A model generated the notes under the pieces. The model saw only the letters and a list, made by a program, of their open reading frames with translations, had not been told where the DNA came from and did not search any database. This document shows positions 21,064-31,685 of a DNA stretch of 64,000 nucleotides, piece after piece. The stretch covers positions 29,847,801 to 29,911,800 of the forward strand of contig JAWZYU010000019.1 in the NCBI GenBank assembly GCA_038380435.1, read 5' to 3'. Position 1 is the stretch's first letter. Every line of letters starts with the position of its first letter. The position numbers and the translations under genes are program-made. The stretch is from Ryuthela nishihirai. Its lineage: Eukaryota > Arthropoda > Arachnida > Araneae > Heptathelidae.

Positions 21064-23361
21064 AGCCTGCACAAGACAGCTTTCATGATGAAGTAGAAGA
21101 GAAGCATAGTACATTTTAAACCCTGGATGCGAGGTAGGATTGAACCTAGTATCCAAAATGAGGTCAAAGTTAGAGGCTACTGCTTAAACTGTTGACCCAA
21201 GGAACAACGTAAGAAGTGAGACTTCCAATGCATTTTTGGTGTCGTACCAATGCCATGTAATTGGCTTCAACAAGATATATTGCTATGCTTGACCCAATGG
21301 CAGAAAAGAGTGAGAGAATGACGTGATGTGGAAAAAAGAATATCAATGGATTGAGTGAAGGATGGGATTAAAACTGAAGAAAAATAATCTCAGTATTATA
21401 GTATGGAAGCATAAACTACCGAAAGTTTATGAAAAGATGCTAAAGTATCTTGGATGAAGAATGTATGATGTACAGTAGTATAGACTTTCAACAGAAAGTC
21501 TTAGAACTACACACCTATCTCTCCCTTTGTATGATTGATAAGTTCCTGAGAATGGTCGGACAAAGGGAAACTTTGCAAAATAAGGTAGCTTCTTCCCATA
21601 TACTACATGTTAAAAAGATAGGTTTTATTTGAAATCCATAAATTTGCTTTTTTTTTTAAAGTTAAGTTGTTTTACCTTTGAACGACGTTTCTTTTTCTGC
21701 CATAATGGGTGTATAACTACGAATGACTTCTACTGCAATTGGTGGAGAGAAGTCTACTGATAGCTGCAGTTGGCTTCTTCTCTACAAGCATGTCTATTGA
21801 TATCTGCTGTGCTGACCTGCAGATTTCTTTATGAAATAGTCTATAGTATTCGAAATAAAGATATAAATTCTTGCAAGCCATGGAACTTCGATTGACAGCA
21901 GGTCCTTATCCTTTACAAAATATTACAGTTCATTCGTTAAATTCACTGTGAATTGCACTCATCTCGAGCTTCATTTTTGCAAATTTGCGGAGTACAGGAC
22001 CGTCCAACCGAAACGTCGAGAAGAGCCATAAGGAACAAAAACCTATTCTTAAAAAGCCGCAGAATATTTTTCTACTTAAAAAGGAAAACATTCATTTCTA
22101 ATGAGTAATGAGTTGTAAAAAAAAAATATTTTTAGGGAACCACGAAAATAACTTGATTAAAAAAACACAAATATGCATTTTTAATGAGTACTATGTACTG
22201 ACAAAATCGTTTAGTAATTCATCAAAAAATGTTTGGTCAAGATTGAGAGAAACGAGCCAGATTCTGTATATTGTTTTATGAGCTTCAAGAACTTTTGCAA
22301 TGAGCTGAGGATTGGTCAGACCTTGATTGGGTTAGTACGAAGCTCAAATTTTCACTTCATGTTTTATTAGGTATTTATGAATACACTGTACTTCAGCGTT
22401 TCGAATTCAGTTGTACGGCACACTTTATTTCCGGAAATTTCGTACTTCATATTTGCGCATTATGTGAAAACCATAAACAGGATTCTACATCAATAATATA
22501 GAATTGGTCTTTTTTCCTTTTGAGAGATATTATATAGTTTAAACATGAAATATAATCGTGATCTTCTGGCAACACTGAATGTAAATTTAATCATTCTTTC
22601 GATCACGTAATTAGAATAACACTGAAAACTCTTCGCTTTCTCGTTACAAATACTTATCGTAAAATAATTAGACACCCAATCTTATATCTTTGGACAGCCA
22701 ACTTCAAAGCACTTTGCATTCAACTTTTTTTTTTTTATTTTAATCGTTATTTGTTTTCGAAATGAAACTACGAAAAACAAACGAACCAGTGGAAAATATA
22801 AAAACACTAAACCTATAAATATACTAATTGGTTTTTCGTCTTCTCTAGCGTATTTTGTTTTTTATATATTTATTTTTTGCTTTTGGTTTTACGTTGTATC
22901 TAATTTGTGGTTCGAATAATTTTTAATTAACTTTTATTATATATTAAACGAATATATCTGTTTCTACATCTGGCCCCATACATCTGTTTTCTTCTCTGGC
23001 CCTTGTATGTGTTTTATTTTCATCTGTTTCATTTCCGATCCTGTATTTTTTTGTCTTCACCTCTGTCTGATGCATATGTTTTGTTTCTACCTCTAGCTGT
23101 GTACGCTTTTGGTTTCACTTTTGAACCGTATGACCGTTTTATTTTCACCTCTGGCCCCAAAACGTTCCGGTGTTAAAAAAGTTTTAAGATTGTGTGAAAC
23201 TTGATACTGTACTAGAATAGCCCTGGTGCATAGTTTTAATGGTGCTGCTTGTCGCGCAAGAATTATGTTTTTTAAATGCGACAATTGGAAACGTTCACCG
23301 ATGCACAATGATGACAATAACTGAAAGTAGTTTTGTTGATATTGCTCATCGAAAATGAAAC
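21064..23361. other. unassigned A+T-rich sequence
   Basis: Only a 60-bp scrap of reversed SINE tail (about 21660-21716, GTTGTTTTACCTTTGAACGA) was recognised. The 23093-23614 minus-strand open frame is largely the antisense shadow of the Tc1 fragment that follows. Nothing else is supported in about 2.3 kb. Confidence 0.5.
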
Positions 23362-23831
23362 CGGAAGGGAAACCCAGGGTCCAGTCATTCATGTGCAGGA
23401 GACTGTGACGTATACCACCTACCTGAACATCATTGCAGACCAGGTACACCCTTTCATGGCAATGGTATATCCCTCTAGTAGTGCTTTCTATCAGCAGGAT
23501 AATGCGCCATGCCATACTGCCAGGATTGATCGACAATGGTTCGTGGAACATGAGGAAGACTTTCAAGTATTGCCCTGGCCTCCAAATTCCCCAGACATCA
23601 ATCCAATCGAGCATCTATGGTTTGTGTTGGAATAGCATATCTGATCTGTGGTTGCTCAACCACATAACTTACAAGAGTTAAAGGATCTGCAGGTAACGTG
23701 TTGGTACCAGATACCACAAGACACCTTTAGAAATCTTGTAGCGTCCATGCCTCGCCGGAAAAGAGCTGTTTTGGAGCCAGGAAGAGGACTAAATTAGGCA
23801 GGTAGTCATAATATTTTGGCTCTTCGGTGTA
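23362..23831 (+). pseudogene. Tc1-like transposon (family A), 3' half
   Basis: An uninterrupted stretch (23333-23635) reads LGPVIHVQETVTYTTYLNI, FYQQDNAPCHTARIDRQWF with the second catalytic D, and PNSPDINPIEHLWFVLE with the catalytic E. A stop follows the E region. The end of the element is TTTTGGCTCTTCGGTGTA, the inverse of the family A start. The N-terminal half is missing. This copy keeps the catalytic E that the longer copy at 59197 has lost. Confidence 0.88.
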
Positions 23832-23855
23832 CAAGTTTTGAACACAAATATACAT

Positions 23856-24480
23856 TCAGCGACCACTTTAGCGCTGCATTTGATACAATTGCTTGTTATA
23901 TCAGTAAGTAACCCAGATTCAGAACTCAGTAAATTCTTAAATACGATTTTTATTAAAAATATGACTGAAGATTTTTTAAGATCTCTGTCAAATCCATTTA
24001 ATTATAATATATTAATTAATAATTAATATATTATAATTAAATTATAATTAAATTAATTTTAAATAATAATATTATTAATAATCCATCAAATCCCGATTTC
24101 CAGCAATATGCGTTCGCTATTTCAAAAGTTATGGTAGGTGTAACGTTTAGCAAGTTATCTCGTTCTGCAAAAAATTCGTTAAATTGAAGAAATTAACCTA
24201 ATTATTTTGCGAACTGATAAAATTACTCTTACATGTGTAATTAATGACTAGTATCACTCTTATTGCTTTCGTTTTAACTAATTTTTATTCCATTTTCAGA
24301 GGAATTATTTAAACAGGCACTGATGTTGTTGAATATTCCAATTTCCCTAACTCTCCCAATACCCAATGAATATTGTTGAAAATCCTGATTGTAATAGATT
24401 TGATTGATTGAGATCTGTGAATTATCTTCAGTCACGTTTTTTCATAAAAGCTTTTTTTACGACGTTACTAATTTCTGTAT
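23856..24480. mobile_element. non-autonomous Tc1-like element, copy 1, right end replaced by the tRNA-like array
   Basis: The left end TTCAGCGACCACTTTA and about 600 bp of following sequence align with the element at 46458-47327: shared blocks include AACTCAGTAAATTC, CCCAATACCCAATGAATATT, and CTGTATCTGA against CTGTACCTGA. No transposase is present. The region around 24000-24045 is an A+T palindrome. Similarity ends where the tRNA-like satellite starts, so the terminal repeat at the right is not identifiable here. This copy shows the empty site for the SINE in the other copy. Confidence 0.65.
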
Positions 24481-26745
24481 CTGAATTCCTATTAACATAG
24501 GGACAGGAATGGCTCAGTCGGTAGCCAGCAAGGTTTGTAATCTATGAACGACAGATTTGACATTTCTAATTCTCAGATTCGACTCCCAGGTTCGAATTCC
24601 TATTGATATTGGGACTGGAATTGCTCAGTCGATAGCCAGCCAGGATCCGTAATCTGCATATGTAGGACAGATTTGACATTTGTAGTTCCCAGAATCGGGT
24701 CCCAGGTTCTAATTCCTATTGACATAGGAACGGAAATGCTCAGTCGGTAGCTAGCAAGGTTTGTAATCTGTCTATGTACGACAGATTTGATCTTCATAAT
24801 TTCTAGATTCGAGTACCAGGTTCGAATTCCTATTGACACAGAGACTGGAATGGCTCAGTCGGTAGCCAGCCAGGTTCATAATTTTTCTACATACGACAGT
24901 TTTCAGATTTGTAGTTCCCAGTTTCGAGTCCGAGGTTCGAATTCCTATTGACATAGGTAGGGAAATAACTCAGTCGATAGCAGCTAGGTTCGTAATCTGT
25001 CCATAAATGACAGATTTGACATTTGTAATTCCTAGATTCGAGTCCCAGGTTCGATTCATATTGACAGGGATGGGAATGGCTCAGCCAGCTTCATAATTTT
25101 TCTATATACGACAGTTTTCACATTTGTAGTTCCCAGATTCGAGTCCGAGGTTCGAATTCCTATTGACATAGAGACGGGAAAGGCTCAGTCGGTAGCCATT
25201 CAGGTTTGTAACCTGTCTATGTACAACAGATATGATATTTGTAATTCCTAGATTCGAGTCCCAGGTTCAAATTCATATTGACATAGGGATGGGAATGGCT
25301 CAGTCGGTAGCCAGCCAGGTTCGTAATTTTTTTATATACGACAGTTTTCATATTTGTAGTTCCCAGATTCGAGTCCGAGGTTCGAATTTCTATTGACATA
25401 GGGAGGGAAATAACTCAGTCGATAGCAGCTACATTCGTAATCTGTCCATAAAAGAGATTTGACATTTTTAATTCCTAGATTCGAGTCCCAGGTTCGAATT
25501 CCTATTGACATAAGGACGGCAATAACTCAGTCAATAGCCAGCCAGGTTCGTAATCTGTCTATATACGACAGATTTGACATTTGTAGTTCCCAGATTCGAG
25601 TCCCAGGTTGCAATTTCTATTGACATAGGGACAGGAATGTCGTCAGTTGGTAGCCACCCGGAATCGTAATCTGTCTATGTACGACAGATTTGACATTTGC
25701 AATTACTAGATTCGAGTCATAGGTTCGAATTCTTATTCACATAGGGACAGGAATCGCTCAGTCTGTAGCCAGCCTGGTTTGTAATCTATTTACGACAGAC
25801 TTGACATTTCTAATTCTCAAATTCGAATCCCAGGTTCGAACTGTTTTTGACATAGGGACGGGATGGCGTCATTCGATAGACAGCCAGGTTTGTAATCTGT
25901 CTATATAGGACAGATTTTACATTTGTAGTTTACGGATTCGAGTCCCAGGTTCGAATTCCTATTTACATAGGGACGGAAATAGCTCAGTTGGTAGCCAGCA
26001 AGGTGTGTAATCTGTTTATGTACGAGAGATTTGACATTTGTAATTCCTAGATTCGAGTCCCAGGTTTGAATTCCCCAGGTTGACATAGGGACTGGAAAGA
26101 CTCAGTCGATAGCCAGCCAGGTTTGTAATATGTCTATGTACAAGAAATATGATATTTGTAATTCCTAGATTAGAGTCTCAGATGAGTCGGTAGCCAGCAA
26201 GGTTTGTAATCTCTCAATGTTAGACAGATTTGACATTTGTAATTCCTAGATTCGAGTCCCAGATTCGAATTCCTAGTCACATAGGGACGGAAATGACTCA
26301 GTCGGTAGCCAGCCAGGTTCGTAATCGGTTTATGCACGACAGATTTGACATTTTTAATTCGTAGATTCGAGTCTCAGTTTCGAATTGCTTTTGACATACG
26401 AACGGGAATGGCGTCATTCGGCAGCCAACCAGATTCGTAATCTGCCTATGTACGAGAAGTTTGAGATTTTTAGTTCCCAGATTCGAGTCCCAGGTTCGAA
26501 TTCCTATTGACATTAGGACAGGAATGGATCAATCGGTAGCCATCAAGTTTTGTAATCTGTGTATACACGAAAGTTTTGACATTTGTAGTTCCCAGATTCG
26601 AGTCCCAGGTTCGAATTCCTATTGACATTAGGATAGGAATGGATCAATCGGTAGCCATCAAGTTTTTTAATCTGTGTATACACGAAAGTTTTGATATTTG
26701 TAGTTCCCAGATTCGAGTCGCAGGTTCGAATTTCTGCTGACATAG
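24481..26745. repeat. tandem tRNA-like satellite, ~20 monomers of ~115 bp
   Basis: Each monomer carries TGGCTCAGTCGGTAGCCAGC, which fits the polymerase III A box, then GGTTCGTAATCTGTC, a hairpin-forming insert (stem AATCTGTC/GACAGATT around a 7-nt loop in the best copies), then AGATTCGAGTCCCAGG and GGTTCGAATTCC, two B-box-like sequences in tandem. A spacer of TATTGACATAGGGACGG links units. Measured spacings between successive CTCAG motifs are mostly 111-117 bp, with short units of 104 and 84. Head and B-box blocks match the head of the dispersed SINE, so a common tRNA ancestor is likely. Monomers 2-10 alternate between a GTAGTTCCCAG type and a GTAATTCCTAG type. Short open frames on the minus strand are repeat translations. 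Not functional tRNA genes: the anticodon arm is disrupted. Confidence 0.92.
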
Positions 26746-26751
26746 GGTTTT

Positions 26752-27318
26752 TTCCCGAGCAGATTGAAGACGTATGCATACGTGGGCAGTGAGATTTAAT
26801 GCATCAATTCTAAGGCGTCTCTGCCAATGAGTGTTCTGGTGAAACATAGCACCTGTTCGGGGAAAACAAAGGGGAAAAGAATATGGGAAATAGCTAGCGA
26901 AGGTAGAGGAGGGCTTCAGCTGGATCCGGACAGAGCAGTGTAGCAGTGAGACTCGGGACGAGCAGAAACACGAGGCTGTCCCGAGCAGATTGAAGAAGTA
27001 TAGCAGGCGTGGGCAGTGAGATTTAATGCATCAAGGCAAGGAGTGCATTGGCCATCTCTGCCAATGAGTGTTTTGGTGAAACATGGCACCTATTCGTGGA
27101 AAAAAAAAAGGTGGAAGGAATTTGGGAAATAGCTAGCGAGATAGAGGAGGATTTGAGCTTGATCCGAGATTTTGGACACAGCAGAGTGGCAGTGAGACTC
27201 TGGACGAACAGAAACACGAGGCTGTCACGAGCAGATTGAAGAAGGATAGCATGCGTAGACAGTGAGATGTATGCATCAAGGCAAAGGCACCACTGCCAAT
27301 GAGTGTTCTGGTGAACTG
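26752..27318. repeat. tandem repeat of ~225-250 bp, ~2.4 units
   Basis: CGAGCAGATTGAAGA starts units near 26757, 26982 and 27229. Shared blocks include GCAGTGAGATTTAATGCATC, CTGCCAATGAGTGTT, GGGAAATAGCTAGCGA and AGCAGAAACACGAGGCTGTC. The third unit is cut off after CCAATGAGTGTTCTGGTGAA. The left end joins the last tRNA-like monomer through CATAGGGTTTTTTCCCGAGC. The open frames at 27023-27239 are repeat shadows. Confidence 0.85.
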
Positions 27319-28015
27319 TGTTAAACTGAGTTTGTTATTCCTCACCGTCTGATCGTCTTGAAGAGCGAACTCACATTTACGGATGATGCAGCCGTTTTCC
27401 TTCCGCAACCAATTACCCAATTGCCTATGCGACAGTCAACTGAGTGTCCGTCTCCATATCAGCTCCACATAGACGTAGCCGTCTTCCCAGTCCTCGGCAA
27501 AAGAACGCAATAAGGAGATGATCCTCACCCGAAGCTGAAGTGAACACCTGACCGTAACCCGATGCAGCTGTCGGACGAAATAAGGAGGACACAAAACGGT
27601 ACGCTTATCCTTCCTTTGATTTAAAAATTGCTATCTTTAAAGTTACGTTTAAGATTTAATTTTAAATGGGTTCCATAGTTTATTTAATTGCATTAATCTT
27701 AAGTTCCAGTTAAGATATATGATTTCGTTTTGGAAGATTAACTGTTCTGTCTGCACATTTAGACATTTTATTTCTCAATAAATGTTAATATTGTTGTGTT
27801 TTTCATAAACCTGAGTTGTGTTCGTCATTGGACTTCATCATAAATAGTCTTCCTCTAAGGATACGGCCTGAGATTTTAGCGGCCTTCATTATCTAATTAA
27901 GGAAATTATCCGTAATTGAGTAATGCTGGAAACACAACGTAACACAAACATAAATTTAAGTTTTTATACTTCTCCACATAACTAGAAACGTGCTTGCAAC
28001 CACGAGGTGCGCACA
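27319..28015. other. LTR-like segment, unconfirmed
   Basis: The stretch starts with TGTTAAACTGAG and near 27940 reads GTAACA, giving short TGTTA/TAACA inverted ends. CTCAATAAATGTT near 27776 could be a poly(A) signal followed by an R/U5-like region. No matching target duplication, second copy or retrovirus-like coding sequence is visible, so a solo LTR is only a possibility. Confidence 0.3.
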
Positions 28016-28017
28016 AT

Positions 28018-28350
28018 AAAGCTACCATCTGTCTCCTAACAGCTGTCCTGTGAGTCCCTTCTCCTTAACATTCTCTGAGTCTTAATAATATATATTTATT
28101 TATCATCATCGTCATCTCACAAAACACAGATGTAGAGAGATTTTATATATTTGACCCGCAAAGCTAATAGCTTATCTGCAGGAAATATTGATGAGCATTA
28201 GTTTTCATACATAAGTGAACATAGTAAAGAAAGAACACAAAAGTCATATACAGGTTTTCTCGGGATTACAGATTAACAGACATTCTTTTCCTTTTTTTCC
28301 TTGTGACTTGGCCATTTAGCCCATTGAGTGCAAAAACGTGCAGCTCAGAG
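28018..28350 (+). mobile_element. tRNA-SINE 3' part, interrupted by ~215 bp
   Basis: GCTACCATCTGTCTCCTAAC to TTCTCTGAGTCT (28018-28082) and CCTTGTGACTTGGCCATTTA to the tail (28299-28350) are consecutive in other SINE copies. Here about 215 bp of unrelated sequence (28083-28298) lies between them at the GAGCC...GGGTCC position. The insert has no recognised ends. Confidence 0.75.
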
Positions 28351-28368
28351 ATAAAACAACCGAATCCT

Positions 28369-28456
28369 GTGCACGTTAAAGAGCACGCTGAATGGCTGGG
28401 TTAGCTCATTGTTTGCAAAAAAGTGCCGCTCAGAGGTAAAATAACCCAACCCTACT
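28369..28456 (+). mobile_element. tRNA-SINE 3' part with internal deletion
   Basis: CTGTGCACGTTAAAGAGCAC is followed after GGCTGG directly by GTTAGCTCATTGTTTGC and the tail AGAGGTAAAATAACCCAACC. The segment between GGATGG and the CATTTAGCC block is missing. It lies directly downstream of another SINE tail. Confidence 0.75.
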
Positions 28457-29282
28457 GGCATAATATGGTACGATATTTAATAAAGTGGACATCTCGAAAA
28501 AACAAGACATTGAAAACATCTGAATTCATCATCAGACTTTAATTAAACTTTGATCATTTGATCCCAACGCATCGAATTCGCAATAATTCTTCTCATTCGA
28601 GCCTTGTCACCTCTAGACTTCCTTTCATAAGACCTTCATTTCTCCCGGTGCCTGGAAGAGTTTATCAAGCGTCATGCAGTGACAACTCGGATGGAGATTC
28701 CACTTTGACTCTGCGGCCTCCCTCGCACTTCGGTCGATACTCCGTGTGAGCTGATGGTGCTGCAGTTTGACAGAGGGTGATAATGGTGGACACATCCTTC
28801 ATGGCTTTCCTCAGCTAATAAAATACTCCCCATTGTCAATATGATGTATGATATCTTTCTGACTAGTGAAATAGTAGCTGCACAAGGATTCAGATTCGGT
28901 GACGAATGCATATATATTTTGTCTCTGGGGACTTCATAGAACCATTTACTTTTTTCCTTCCTTTTCCGGCACATTCAAGAGGAACGAGTCAGAGGTTCCA
29001 AAAGAGTACCAAATTTTCAAAAACCTTTTTCTAGAAACTGAAAAAAACTATTGTAAGTTGCAAAATTGTTCACTTTTCTTCAGAAAAGTGTAAATGCAAA
29101 AAGTAATTGATTTTTCTTTCCCTTTCTTAACAAAAAAAGGGAAAGAGTCGAGTTCTTATTTTTGCAATTGTAATGTTTAGTTATTTTTCAAAGAACTTGT
29201 TGCAATATAAGGTAAAAATCTATTAAAGAACTTCAAAATAAAAAAATACCTGACGCAAGATGATGTGAATAAATATCCAGGG
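28457..29282. other. mostly unassigned; contains a candidate exon
   Basis: Apart from the candidate at 28617-28749 nothing was recognised. An AATAAA lies at 28817. Confidence 0.4.
28617..28749 (+). CDS. candidate 3'-terminal host exon (unknown protein)
   Basis: The sequence before it, a pyrimidine-rich tract ending CACCTCTAG, is a plausible splice acceptor. In the phase that uses one base to finish a codon, the exon would read LPFIRPSFLPVPGRVY, then QASCSDNSDGDSTLTLRPPS and HFGRYSV before TGA. The composition looks like a cytoplasmic or unstructured C-terminus rather than repeat. It is more G+C-rich than the flanks, and a poly(A) signal-like AATAAA follows 68 bp downstream. I do not recognise the protein. 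Alternatives are a chance open frame or a processed relic. Confidence 0.28.
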
Positions 29283-29575
29283 CAGGGTCGGACTGACACA
29301 TGTTTTCAGGGATTGCAGTTGTAATACGGAAGCCCGAGCTACGATAAAAAATTCGAATTGTTTTTCAAGGTTTAGTACTTATTTTTTTTTTAGAGTTCGT
29401 ACGTAAATCTTAAAACAGGTTTTCCCCAATTCTGTGGAATTTGTGCAAAATAAAAATTATTATTTTTTAAAAATACTGCTCCTATGATGTCACGGGGGCA
29501 GGCAACACTAAGGGACCCACAACTTTAAGGCATGGAATGCTACAGCATTCAACTACACTTACTAGTCCGCGCCTG
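29283..29575. mobile_element. non-autonomous hAT-type element, 293 bp
   Basis: Left end CAGGGTCGGACT and right end AGTCCGCGCCTG form a 12-bp inverted repeat with one mismatch. They are flanked by 8-bp ATCCAGGG (29275-29282) and ATCCAAGG (29576-29583), a target duplication with one difference. Length of duplication and CAGGG ends fit hAT. No coding capacity. Confidence 0.8.
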
Positions 29576-29583
29576 ATCCAAGG

Positions 29584-30870
29584 AAATTATAAAGTTACTC
29601 TACAAATTATAAAACTATGAGTTACAAAAAAAAAACAAATGATATCATAATGATACTAAATAAATTTAGGATTTTTTTAACCAATTTGAAGATTTGCAAT
29701 AGTTTACAGGCTTTTGTTCATGGCGACAAAATGTATCATTTATCTGAATTTAGGAGAATTCTCCATAAATCAATGACTACGAACGGTAGAAAGAATACAA
29801 CATTTTCAATCATAATAGCATTTTCCAACATTTCAATCATTTTTCAAAATTCTAAATCATTTTCATAAACTTAGGTTTAAGAACTTACAGAAAACACCGT
29901 GTTAAAAGAAATTGCATAAAAACAGATATTGATAAAACTCATTACCCGAATAGGAATTTTCTTCTCGACGTAAACTGGGCTTTTTGTCTTTATAATCGCA
30001 GCGTAGTATTTCAGTCTCATAGCAGACTTAAATTTACGAAGTGCAATCGTGGAATCACAGTTGGAGGGATTTTCTGCTCCTTACTATAGCTATATATATA
30101 TTGTTCTAAACTGATTAGCAAATCTCTGATAACTATGCAAAGAGGGGAAAAACTGGTGAGTTCATCTTGTATTATAAATATTACTGTTTGCATAAATAAA
30201 AATAAATATTTCCTCAAGCAGTTGCTTGTCACAGAGGTCTGACGAGAGCCTCTTAATTTATGCGCCATAGAGAAGTTCTGTGAGAAAGGTGAGACTTCAA
30301 CAGAAAGACAAACACAAACATCCATGCCTTATCCGGGCTGGAACCAAGGTTCTTCGATCAGTAGCAAAGCGCGATAACCAATCGGCCACTTAACATAAAA
30401 ATCTAAACGACATTTGATTTCAAAGTAATAGTATATATATTACGTTAATTAAACTGTTTTTAACAGAAATCGAGACAAGAAAAGAATAATGCAGTCTTAT
30501 TTAATACGTGATATGTGTAGATGATTGTTGAGTGAATATAGAATGAAAAAGGGAAATTGATTGTTATCGAGTAACAATGATGATTAACTATACGTTTACA
30601 AATGATTCTATTCTACGTGCACCAAATAATAATATTTAACCAACAGGATGAATTTGTATATGCTTACGTTTTTAATCAGTCATCAGCAATTTAAATGTTC
30701 TTTACATTTACAAATATTCTACGTGTTATGGCTACTTTGAACACACTAATTTATGTATGCAAATGTAAAAATTCTTCTCAGAATTGCTGAAATTATGAAT
30801 AAGGGTAGATCAGCTAGATGAGACAATGAAAAAATCCAGTGTCCCAATATCTAAAAAAATATCTATCTTA
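29584..30870. other. unassigned; includes a weak tRNA-like relic
   Basis: At about 30326-30393 the minus strand reads GTGGCCGATTGGTTATCGCG and, further on, TTGGTTCCAGCCC. These could be decayed A and B boxes of a second, unrelated tRNA-derived SINE. The flanks give no confirmation. Open frames at 29617-29868 and 30017-30325 are unrecognised. Confidence 0.35.
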
Positions 30871-31345
30871 TACAAGGTGTCTGAAAAACAGTGATCGGGT
30901 TTTGAGAACCAATATGTAAGAAAAATACATATATATTCTAGAAAGTAATATTTCAATTGAAAGCGCATTTCAGATAGTTTTGAACATAAATAGTGGATAT
31001 CCAAAAACTGTCACGGGAAGCTCTTAGTGCAACATTTCCTGCCTATTACAATCGCAGGGGTGGTCCAATTCTATGTATGACCAACAAGGTCTCCTGATTT
31101 GACGTACCTCTCGTTTTTTTTTTCTTGTGGGGCTTTGTAAAGAACTAGGATAATGTGGACAAAATTAGAGACCTGAATAATTTGATATCCAGACTAAGAG
31201 AAACAACCGATCAAGTAACAAGAGATATTCTGCAGCATGTATGATAAGTGGTGGAATACCTATTTAACATATGCAGGGTTACGAACGTTGCACATTATAT
31301 TTAAAACTATTTGTGGTACGCTTTCAATTAAAATTTACTGCAAAA
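30871..31345 (+). pseudogene. mariner-superfamily element relic with foldback ends
   Basis: It starts with TACAAGGTGTCTGAAAAACA, a typical terminal repeat for this type. At about 31076-31245, allowing frameshifts, the + strand reads WPTRSPDL..L, a WGFVK-like block, then NLISRLRETTDQVTRDILQ. This is the C-terminal pattern of a DDE transposase related to Tc1/mariner. Sequence at 30946-31003 and 31283-31340 is inverted and similar (TTCAATTGAAAGCG on one side, its complement on the other). The right terminal repeat is missing. Inactive. Confidence 0.55.
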
Positions 31346-31376
31346 GGATCGGCTGCACAGCCGATCCTTTGGCAGT
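31337..31376. repeat. short near-perfect hairpin
   Basis: AAAGGATCGGCTG (31343-31355) and its exact complement (31358-31370) are separated by 2 bp. Beyond one mismatched pair the stem continues for four or five more pairs. It lies at the right edge of the mariner-superfamily relic. Confidence 0.85.
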
Positions 31377-31685
31377 TCTCATAGATCATTGTGTGATTCA
31401 CAGCTGATTGACAAATCTTGACCTATTATAAGCACAGGTGGATCTGTTAGAAATGCTCGCCAAATGGCAAATTTGATCCGCTATCACCGAGAGTTATGTA
31501 TGGAGCTAAAAAAATTTATTCATACATGTTTCAGATCTAGAAAAAAAATAAAAGGGAGGGGGAGGTAAGCGATCATAGTAAAAGAGGAGGTGGGGGGAGG
31601 CGGACTGAAGAGGAACGAGTTCCGGTATAAAGATTTTCCCTTTGTTTTAATGGTTTTTATGAAAGTTTTTGAAAAATGTCCATTA
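31377..31685. other. unassigned
   Basis: No feature recognised. The stretch includes a purine-rich GGAGGTGGGGGGAGGCGG segment near 31587. Confidence 0.5.

Noticed and set aside
21120..21205. tRNA-like sequence with GGATTGAACC on the + strand
   Set aside because: A single B-box-like match without a convincing A box or stems.
23093..23614. 173-codon minus-strand open frame, the second longest single-frame stretch considered
   Set aside because: Mostly antisense to the Tc1 family A fragment, which makes clear sense on the + strand.
24481..26745. Cluster of functional tRNA genes
   Set aside because: The anticodon arm is disrupted, acceptor stems do not pair and two B-box-like segments are present per unit.
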